From the NCBI GenBank assembly GCA_022565355.1, contig JAIUMU010000002.1, positions 248,001 to 312,000 on the forward strand: a DNA stretch of 64,000 nt. The letters are read 5' to 3'. The notes under the pieces were generated by a model that was not told the origin of the DNA, made no database searches, and saw only the letters and a program-made list of their open reading frames with translations. The stretch comes from Idiomarina sp. GTDB lineage: Bacteria > Pseudomonadota > Gammaproteobacteria > Enterobacterales > Alteromonadaceae. Positions within the stretch are counted from its first letter, which is position 1. The number at the start of each line of letters is the position of its first letter. The translations under genes were made by a program, and so were the position numbers. Positions 58,112 through 64,000 of this stretch are shown one piece after another.

Positions 58112-59932
58112 TTAGAATGCAACCGAGAAGCTTGCAGAGATATGGTCACGATCTTGCATTGGATCATAGTCTGCGCCGCTGTAGTTGTTATAACCAACGG
58201 TTAGATTGTATTTGCTCATGTAGCTCGCATTTACTACCACACCAAGGTTTAAACGGCCTTCAATGAAGTTTGCATTTGGCGAGTAGCCAGCAACATCATG
58301 GTTCACAACTAAAGTAGGCTGCAGGTTCCAACCACGGTATACGTTGTTGAAATCAAACACCGCACGTAAGCGATAACCCATAGAGCTAGTGGTTACGAAG
58401 CCTTTGCAGTTCATATTTTCAGAAGCAGCTGGGTTACCCAACAAACGCTGATCACGAACTGTTAAGCACTTTCCATACACTGGGCTACGGCCATAACGCT
58501 GTACATCTAAATCAGGCAAGTTATCAACGTGGTTCGCAGCAACTTCAGCAAGAATGGTCATCCGATCGGAAATCCAGAACTGCTCAAAGAAGTTAATGAA
58601 GGTCATTTGTGCTTGATACACTTTCAACTCATCATAACCTTGCGCATAGTTACCTACCGGAACACCGGTTGGCCGTGCATTGGTAATGCGGTCTGAGAAT
58701 GAGCTCGGTACTTCTGGGCGTAAGCCCGCGGTTAAGATTTCAGTAGTATTAATCTGTACAGCTTGATTCGGGCGATAGCTTACTTCACCTGCCCAAGACC
58801 AGCCTGCTAACGTAGTACTAAAACTTGCACCGTAAATTTGGTTATCTTCTGGCCATTCAGTGAAGTACTCTGGACCATTGGTAGCTACGATGTTATTGCT
58901 TGGCGCTGGTGTATTCCAATCATAGGCAGAAATAATTGGCGCATGATTGTGTACGTTAATGTAATACAAGCCAAACTCAGTATCTAAATCGAGTGAGTAG
59001 TGGCGAATACCCACACCAAATTGGCCGCTGTTACTTGCGCGCACATCTTCAGCACGAGTTAAGTAAAGCCCAGCTTCAACTGATTCACGGTCGCTTAAGA
59101 AGCGCCCTGGTGCCACTTCTGGGTTCAATGTAACCTTGTTACAGCCTGGGCCACCAATGATGTCTACCGTTGAGAAGAACGTACCACAGCCATCTAGCTT
59201 GGTGTTATCCCACTCGAAACCAACAAACGAATCAACCGTGGTGTTATCAGCAATACCTACTGAGAAGCTCACCATACCAACTGGTAGTAACGCTTCACGT
59301 ACTTCAGCACCTGGCCGACGTGCAGCGTTTACATCAAGTGGGTTAATCGAATTGATACCATTGAAAATTAGGGTACTTTCACCCCAGCTCAATACTTGGC
59401 GACCAATCCGTAAATCAACTGGTTTGCTACCTAGATCAAATTGCGTGTAATAAAACGCATCGAGAAGATTGAAGCCTTGGCCCTTTGAATAATCATCAAA
59501 CGAACCGCCATCTAAACGCGCATCTGGGAAATAATTGTTACCGGTGTGGCCATGGGCAACGTTTTCACGTTCAATTACCGCATCATGCCAATAGTTAAAG
59601 CGAGTAAAGAACCCACCATAACGGCCAGCGTTAATATCTAAATCATGAATCCCTTTAAATACCAAAGAGGTCATGTCGCCACGGTCATAGTTCAAGTTAC
59701 CGTCATCGGCAACGCCTGATTGGCCTAATCCACCTTCCATATTACCTGGATGAATTATGCGCATATCACGCGAGCCAGTACGCCATACGGCACCAACTGA
59801 GAAGGTAGAATCAAACTGCACGGCAAAAGGCCCAACTTCGAAATCTGCGGCCTGAACTGGTACAGCTGCGATAGCGAGCGCTACTGCAGAAGCTAATGGG
59901 AGTTTTTTAAACATAGTTGTTCTTCTTTTCAT
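58112..59932 (-). CDS. DUF1302 family outer-membrane-type protein
   Basis: The product has 606 residues from the ATG at 59932 (AGGTGG about nine bases upstream); a GTG at 59944 and an ATG at 59914 are alternatives. A signal peptide ends PVQAA near residue 29. The mature part, starting FEVGPFAVQFDSTFSVGAVWRTGSRD, has DUF1302 features (FFTRFNYWHDAV, LDAFYYTQFDLGSKPVDLRIGRQVLSWGESTLIFNGINSINPLDV). It ends with beta strands and terminal Phe (SASFSVAF), which indicates an outer-membrane barrel. The role is unknown; relatives occur with lipid or hydrophobic-substrate catabolism and often pair with DUF1329, which is not found here. A strong terminator follows. Confidence 0.88.
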   Translation of the reverse strand: MKRRTTMFKKLPLASAVALAIAAVPVQAADFEVGPFAVQFDSTFSVGAVWRTGSRDMRIIHPGNMEGGLGQSGVADDGNLNYDRGDMTSLVFKGIHDLDINAGRYGGFFTRFNYWHDAVIERENVAHGHTGNNYFPDARLDGGSFDDYSKGQGFNLLDAFYYTQFDLGSKPVDLRIGRQVLSWGESTLIFNGINSINPLDVNAARRPGAEVREALLPVGMVSFSVGIADNTTVDSFVGFEWDNTKLDGCGTFFSTVDIIGGPGCNKVTLNPEVAPGRFLSDRESVEAGLYLTRAEDVRASNSGQFGVGIRHYSLDLDTEFGLYYINVHNHAPIISAYDWNTPAPSNNIVATNGPEYFTEWPEDNQIYGASFSTTLAGWSWAGEVSYRPNQAVQINTTEILTAGLRPEVPSSFSDRITNARPTGVPVGNYAQGYDELKVYQAQMTFINFFEQFWISDRMTILAEVAANHVDNLPDLDVQRYGRSPVYGKCLTVRDQRLLGNPAASENMNCKGFVTTSSMGYRLRAVFDFNNVYRGWNLQPTLVVNHDVAGYSPNANFIEGRLNLGVVVNASYMSKYNLTVGYNNYSGADYDPMQDRDHISASFSVAF

Positions 59933-59992
59933 TGTTGTTGCCACCTATCCTGCGTAACCCGAACCGGGGTGATCGGCTAATGACTATGTCAA

Positions 59993-60006
59993 AATCATGT
60001 ATGATT
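59993..60006. promoter_or_regulatory. perfect palindrome upstream of the DUF1302 gene
   Basis: AATCAT-GT-ATGATT lies 61 bp before the start codon in an AT-rich leader. TGACTATGTCA (59981-59991) next to it is a second short palindrome that partly resembles the acs/symporter motif but with a 3-bp spacer. The regulator is unknown. Confidence 0.35.
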
Positions 60007-60116
60007 ACGTGCATTTAAGCAAGTATTTACCATCATTTTGATAACTTTTTTATAATATTTTATTAACAAGCAGGTTAGCAGACCACTAACCCACTTGTCA
60101 CGCACTTGTCATGTGC

Positions 60117-61049
60117 TCAGGATAATGCAGATTCTAGTTCCGGCAAAGCCACAAAAAGATCCGCAACTAAACCATAATCAGCCACTTGGAAAATTGGCGC
60201 TTCTTCGTCTTTATTAATGGCAACGATTACTTTTGAATCTTTCATGCCTGCCAAATGTTGAATCGCACCACTAATGCCTACAGCGATATATAAATCTGGC
60301 GCCACAATCTTGCCCGTTTGGCCTACTTGCATATCGTTTGGTACGAAGCCCGCATCTACTGCTGCCCGCGAAGCACCAATGGCTGCGCCTAACTTATCAG
60401 CAACTTTTTCTAGCAATGCAAAGTTCTCACCATTTTGCATACCCCGGCCGCCAGAAATAACTACCCGTGCTGCAGATAGTTCTGGGCGCTCAGAGGCAGC
60501 CACTTGTTCGCTAACAAAGCGCACTTTATCTGAGGCAAATATCGTATCAATAGCTTCAACACTTGCATTACCGCCTTCCGCAGCAACCGCATCAAATGCA
60601 GTAGCACGCACAGTAATTACTTTAATAGCTTCTGCACACTGCACTGTGGCAATTGCGTTACCAGCATAAATTGGCCGTTGGAAAGTATCTGCACTTTCTA
60701 CCGCAATAATGTCGGAAATTTGCGCAACATCCAGTAATACCGCAACGCGCGGCATAAAGTTTTTACCGGTTGTAGTAGCTGGCGCCACAATATGGCTATA
60801 GTTTTTACCGATGCTTACCACTAACGCGCTAAGGTTCTCGGCAAGGTGATGGCCGTACGCCGCATTATCAGCATGCAATACTTTGGCAACACCGGCAGCT
60901 TTGGCAGCTTCAGCTGCTACATCGGCACAGTTCTCACCCGCTACCAATACGTGAATATCATCACCCATTGCTTGCGCAGCAGTTAATGTTTTCAACGTGG
61001 CTGGGTTTAGTGCGCTGTTATCGTGTTCTGCAACAACTAAGATGCTCAT
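60117..61049 (-). CDS. etfA: electron transfer flavoprotein alpha subunit
   Basis: This is a 310-residue FAD-binding subunit. The N-terminal domain ([29 protein letters not shown]) is followed by the C-terminal FAD domain with [63 protein letters not shown] and [22 protein letters not shown]. It passes electrons from acyl-CoA and other dehydrogenases to ETF:quinone oxidoreductase. The start overlaps the etfB stop by four bases (ATGA). Confidence 0.98.
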   Translation of the reverse strand: MSILVVAEHDNSALNPATLKTLTAAQAMGDDIHVLVAGENCADVAAEAAKAAGVAKVLHADNAAYGHHLAENLSALVVSIGKNYSHIVAPATTTGKNFMPRVAVLLDVAQISDIIAVESADTFQRPIYAGNAIATVQCAEAIKVITVRATAFDAVAAEGGNASVEAIDTIFASDKVRFVSEQVAASERPELSAARVVISGGRGMQNGENFALLEKVADKLGAAIGASRAAVDAGFVPNDMQVGQTGKIVAPDLYIAVGISGAIQHLAGMKDSKVIVAINKDEEAPIFQVADYGLVADLFVALPELESALS

Positions 61050-61795
61050 AATACTTTCGCCTCGTTCTTCAGTTTTTCTACTAATTCTGCAATATCTGCC
61101 ACTTTAATACCGGCGCTACGCTCTGCTGGAGCCGCTACTTTGAGCACAGAAACTTTGCTGGCAATATCCACGCCTAGATCTTCTGGCGTTTTCACATCTA
61201 ATGGCTTGCGCTTCGCTTTCATGATGTTCGGTAATGAAGCATAGCGTGGCTCATTTAAGCGTAAATCAGTGGTAACAATGGCCGGCAGGGTAAGCTCAAC
61301 GGTTTGCAAACCGCCATCCACTTCCCGGGTTACTTGCACTTTATCGCCATCTACCACTACTTCAGATGCAAAGGTGCCTTGTGGCATATCCGTTAGCGCG
61401 GCAAGCATTTGGCCAGTTTGGTTATTATCTGAATCAATGGATTGCTTACCTAAAATCACCAGTTGCGGCGCTTCTTCAGCCACAATCTTGCCTAGCAGCT
61501 TGGCTACTGCGAGCGAATCAGGCATCGCATCGGCTTCTACATGAATACCACGGTCTGCGCCCAAGGCCAGCGCGGTACGAATTTGTTCTTGGCAAGCTTT
61601 CGGGCCGATCGAAACCACAACTACTTCTTCGGCTACACCCTTCTCTTTCAAGCGCACCGCTTCTTCCACGGCAATCTCACAGAACGGGTTCAACGCCATT
61701 TTTACGTTGCTAAGATCTACATCTGACTGATCCGATTTCACACGTACTTTCACGTTGTAATCGATCACGCGTTTTACCGCGACCAAGATTTTCAT
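61046..61795 (-). CDS. etfB: electron transfer flavoprotein beta subunit
   Basis: The product has 249 residues from the ATG at 61795 ([19 protein letters not shown]), with GGA about nine bases upstream; an in-frame extension to 61873 is without homology. The ETF signature region [28 protein letters not shown] and [29 protein letters not shown] are present. It binds AMP and forms the heterodimer with EtfA, encoded next. Divergent from csdE. Confidence 0.97.
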   Translation of the reverse strand: MKILVAVKRVIDYNVKVRVKSDQSDVDLSNVKMALNPFCEIAVEEAVRLKEKGVAEEVVVVSIGPKACQEQIRTALALGADRGIHVEADAMPDSLAVAKLLGKIVAEEAPQLVILGKQSIDSDNNQTGQMLAALTDMPQGTFASEVVVDGDKVQVTREVDGGLQTVELTLPAIVTTDLRLNEPRYASLPNIMKAKRKPLDVKTPEDLGVDIASKVSVLKVAAPAERSAGIKVADIAELVEKLKNEAKVL

Positions 61796-61971
61796 AACAT
61801 CTTTCCTTCTGATAATTTCTGTATCGAAACCGATATCAGGCTGCATTATGTAAAAGCAGCCTGCATGAAACAAGTGATCTGGCTATAATGGCTAAAAAAA
61901 ACATCCGACCAGAGTGTCAACCCAAGCTGGCAGCAATAGAAATAAGCCGATCAAACAGGTATTTAAAACGA

Positions 61972-62421
61972 ATGATAACGAAAAAGCCGGCCCATGCCGA
62001 CCCTCATAACAACACGCCAACTTTGCCCGATGCTGAGCAAATCGCTGCGGCATTGCAGCAAGCGCAACAATGGGAGCAGCGTTACCGGTATCTATTGGGC
62101 TTAGCGAAAATGGCACAACAGCTACATGCGGTACCTGAAGAAACGCCATTTGCCGTTGCCGGTTGCGAAGCGCCTGTTTGGCTTAAAATCGAGTGTCAAA
62201 ATAACCAGTGCTACTATTACACCCACAGTAGCTCACGTTTAATTGCTGGCCTGTTGGTGGTGTTATTTGCGCCAGTTCAGGGCAAACCGCATAGCGCCCT
62301 TAGCGAATTTAACTTTAACCAGTGGTTAACCAGCTGTGGCTTACAGCAGCAACTTACACCTTCTCGCAGTAACGGCCTCTATCAAATATACAACCATGCT
62401 AAACAAGCCATTACGGGCTAA
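61972..62421 (+). CDS. csdE: SufE/CsdE family sulfur acceptor protein
   Basis: The product has 149 residues from the ATG at 61972 (E. coli CsdE 147). An in-frame ATG at 61888 would add 28 residues without clear homology. Neither start has a strong ribosome site. The sulfur-accepting Cys is C65 in VAGCEAPVWLKIE. WEQRYRYLLGLAKM and the C-terminal SRSNGLYQIYNHAK fit the family. It accepts persulfide from a cysteine desulfurase. It converges on tcdA, with a 4-bp overlap of the gene ends. The usual partner CsdA is not in the window; the IscS-like enzyme at 53505 could serve. Confidence 0.88.
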   Translation: MITKKPAHADPHNNTPTLPDAEQIAAALQQAQQWEQRYRYLLGLAKMAQQLHAVPEETPFAVAGCEAPVWLKIECQNNQCYYYTHSSSRLIAGLLVVLFAPVQGKPHSALSEFNFNQWLTSCGLQQQLTPSRSNGLYQIYNHAKQAITG

Positions 62422-63218
62422 GGTTTGGCCGCTGAGCTGGGTGTTTGCTTTGGTAGCACCCGTTCCATTAACTTGGCCGCCGCAAATAAGCCAAAACTTG
62501 CGGTAACCATCATGCTTGCCCCAAACCCAGTGCTGCAATCCATGCGCTGATGTTCCTCACCATGCTTGGCGTAAGATACTGAACCATCGCCCTGTGGATA
62601 GCGCAACTGCTCGGTAGAGTACACACAATCAATACCGAATTTACGCTTCGGATTGCGGCTATAACCATAATCTCTGCGTAGTTGATTACGCACCTTCGCC
62701 ATCAGTGGATCTTGCGTAACCTTGGCCACATCAGTAACCGCTATTGCCGTTGGATCGATTTGGCCACCGGCACCACCGGTGGTTACTACAGCAATTTTTT
62801 GCCGTTTACACCAAGCTAATAACGCCACTTTTGCTTGTATGCTATCAATCGCATCAAGCACACCATCTGGGTGCGGCGTAAGTAACTCGGCAAGATTATC
62901 GCTACTAATGAAATCGTCTATCACCTGCACTTCGAGTTGCGGATTAATATCCAAAAGCCGAGCTGCCAACACCTCTGCTTTGGGCTTACCAATGGTGCTG
63001 GTAAGGGCGTGCGATTGGCGATTAGTGTTGCTTAGGCAAACCTCATCTAAATCAATTAAGGTAAGTTTACCTACACCGCTACGAGCTAATCCTTCTGCGG
63101 CCCATGACCCTACGCCACCAAGGCCAATTACGCACAGGTGCAAAGAACGAATACGCTGGGCATGGTCGCTACCATATAATCGTTCAATACCATTAAAGCG
63201 GCGCTGCCACTCATTCAT
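62418..63218 (-). CDS. tcdA: tRNA threonylcarbamoyladenosine dehydratase TcdA (CsdL)
   Basis: The product has 266 residues (E. coli 268). It is an E1-like ATPase with the nucleotide-binding GLGGVGSWAAEGLARSGVGKLTLIDLDEVCLSN, the VLDAIDSIQAKVALL region and GGAGGQIDPT. It dehydrates t6A37 of tRNAs to the cyclic form ct6A. In E. coli it works with CsdA/CsdE, and csdE is convergent here with overlapping ends. The truncated thyA ends 15 bp upstream on the same strand. Confidence 0.95.
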   Translation of the reverse strand: MNEWQRRFNGIERLYGSDHAQRIRSLHLCVIGLGGVGSWAAEGLARSGVGKLTLIDLDEVCLSNTNRQSHALTSTIGKPKAEVLAARLLDINPQLEVQVIDDFISSDNLAELLTPHPDGVLDAIDSIQAKVALLAWCKRQKIAVVTTGGAGGQIDPTAIAVTDVAKVTQDPLMAKVRNQLRRDYGYSRNPKRKFGIDCVYSTEQLRYPQGDGSVSYAKHGEEHQRMDCSTGFGASMMVTASFGLFAAAKLMERVLPKQTPSSAAKP

Positions 63219-63233
63219 GCAAAACCCCTACAA

Positions 63234-63515
63234 CTAGATGGCTACTGGTGCTTTGATATGCGGATGGGCTTGATAACCCACTAACTCAAAATCTGCATAG
63301 GTAAAGGCAAAAATATCCTTAACCGCCGGGTTAATTTTCATGGTTGGCAAAGCATGCGGTTCTCGGCTTAGTTGCAGCTCTGCTTGCTCCATATGGTTCG
63401 AGTACAAATGCGCATCGCCAAAGGTGTGAATAAATTCACCAGGCTCTAGGCCGCACACCTGCGCCACCATCAATGTGAACAAGGCATAGCTAGCAATGTT
63501 AAAGGGCACACCCAA
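63234..63515 (-). pseudogene. thyA: thymidylate synthase, only the C-terminal third remains
   Basis: The frame encodes about 94 residues of ThyA, from [16 protein letters not shown] through [31 protein letters not shown] to [10 protein letters not shown], matching the end of E. coli ThyA (264). Upstream, homology stops at about 63515; the ORF runs on to an ATG at 63578 with unrelated residues ([20 protein letters not shown]). The folate/dUMP-binding N terminus and the catalytic Cys (PPCH motif) are absent, so no active enzyme can be made. The break lies exactly at the conserved LGLPFNIAS block. Insertion of a mobile element into thyA is the best explanation. Confidence 0.88.
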
Positions 63516-63856
63516 AAGGTTTATAACCCCAGAAATATGCACAATACGTGTGCTCATATCGCCATATACCCCTCTCATGCATTGTGCAATTAACCTTACC
63601 GCTCTTAGTGCAGCATGTTAGCAACATATAGATAATAGATACACCTTCTTAGCCTTGTATTGCCTAGAGTCCATTACTTTTGACTAGTTTTCTAAGGTAG
63701 TATTTGACGAGTCGGCGTACCAGTGATAATTTTCATGAAAGGCACTAAACCTAGATGAGTCCTCAAACCGGTGCCCACACAAACCTAAGTACTATAATAA
63801 CTAGCAACTGACGTCCAAGCCACTAAAGACTCAAAAAGCGGACGTAAGGGATAGTT
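63516..63856. other. gene-poor sequence of apparently foreign origin, end of an element inserted in thyA
   Basis: These 341 bp have no recognised gene and are more AT-rich than the neighbouring genes. They start with an imperfect palindrome GGTTTATAACC (63518-63528) right at the thyA break. A TATAAT (63793-63798) and an ACGTCC/GGACGT inverted repeat (63812-63845) precede the gene at 63857. No terminal inverted repeat or transposase is visible, because the other end lies outside the window. Confidence 0.5.
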
Positions 63857-64000
63857 ATGTCAGATTCAAACGTATTAATCAGTCAACACGATTTACCACT
63901 TCTCAAAGACTTCGTTAAATTTACATTAGACAATAGCAACGTCAACGTCAGTTTGCATGATGGTTACAACCTCTTAGCGAAAGCCATTGGTTATCGTAAC
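63857..64000 (+). CDS. 5' part of an unidentified gene on the inserted sequence
   Basis: An ATG at 63857, with AAGGG seven bases upstream and a TATAAT about 60 bp upstream, opens a frame of 48 residues that runs off the window. Residues DLPLLKDFVKFTLDNS and HDGYNLLAKAIGYRN form two helices. The latter resembles the helix-YR-D/N motif of small glyoxalase-superfamily-like proteins found on plasmids and islands, but this is weak. No function is assigned. Confidence 0.6.
   Translation, partial: MSDSNVLISQHDLPLLKDFVKFTLDNSNVNVSLHDGYNLLAKAIGYRN

Noticed and set aside
63234..63578. A complete 114-residue thymidylate synthase-like gene starting at 63578
   Set aside because: The first 21 or so residues have no resemblance to ThyA and the catalytic half is missing, so this is a remnant fused by chance to upstream sequence.

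Overview
The window looks like a chromosomal segment of a marine gammaproteobacterium of the order Alteromonadales, most probably Idiomarinaceae (Idiomarina/Aliidiomarina type). This is inferred from the gene orders (ndk-rlmN-rodZ-ispG-hisS-yfgM-bamB-der, suhB/trmJ-iscR-iscS, purL/mltF-tadA, xseA/guaBA, hslRO beside gspC-N), the E. coli-like protein lengths and a G+C content near 50%. No sequence search was run. Almost the whole window is core genome with compact operons, and many start codons overlap the previous stop as TAATG or ATGA.

Layout. 1-12.3 kb is an acetate-utilisation block: a cut-off cNMP/CBS/DUF294 protein, a two-subunit sodium:solute symporter, a giant SSS-fused hybrid histidine kinase (CrbS/MxtR type) translationally coupled to the AMPylase SelO, the LuxR-type partner regulator (CrbR/ErdR type), acetyl-CoA synthetase and a DcaP-like porin. 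A TAGAC-N4-GTCTA palindrome occurs upstream of both acs and the symporter operon and is a good candidate for the regulator's operator. 12.4-15.7 kb holds smrA, an alkaline phosphatase and a HigB-HigA toxin-antitoxin pair, which is bracketed by two large palindromic repeats sharing an inverted 14-mer. 15.7-30.6 kb contains purL, mltF, tadA, an NhaC antiporter, an NCS2-like permease, guaA-guaB, xseA and mscS.

30.6-42.4 kb is a complete type II secretion operon gspC-D-E-F-G-H-I-J-K-L-M-N on the minus strand, without gspO. 42.5-52.6 kb carries hslR-hslO and the der/bamB/yfgM/hisS/ispG/rodZ/rlmN/ndk run. 52.9-57.2 kb carries msrA, a reduced isc locus (iscR-iscS only, IscS lacking its C-terminal tail) with a recognisable IscR site in the promoter, trmJ, suhB and a DUF3545 micro-gene. 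57.3-63.2 kb carries ung, a DUF1302 outer-membrane-type protein, etfA/etfB, csdE and tcdA.

The right edge (about 63.5-64.0 kb) is different. thyA survives only as its last third, the catalytic half is replaced by AT-richer sequence of other origin, and a partial unfamiliar gene begins at 63857. This looks like the end of an integrated element inserted into thyA.

The most interesting points are the thyA junction, the shared palindrome of the acetate module, the repeat-bracketed HigBA cassette, the stripped-down isc operon, the kinase-SelO coupling, and a 12-codon ORF bridging gspH and gspI.
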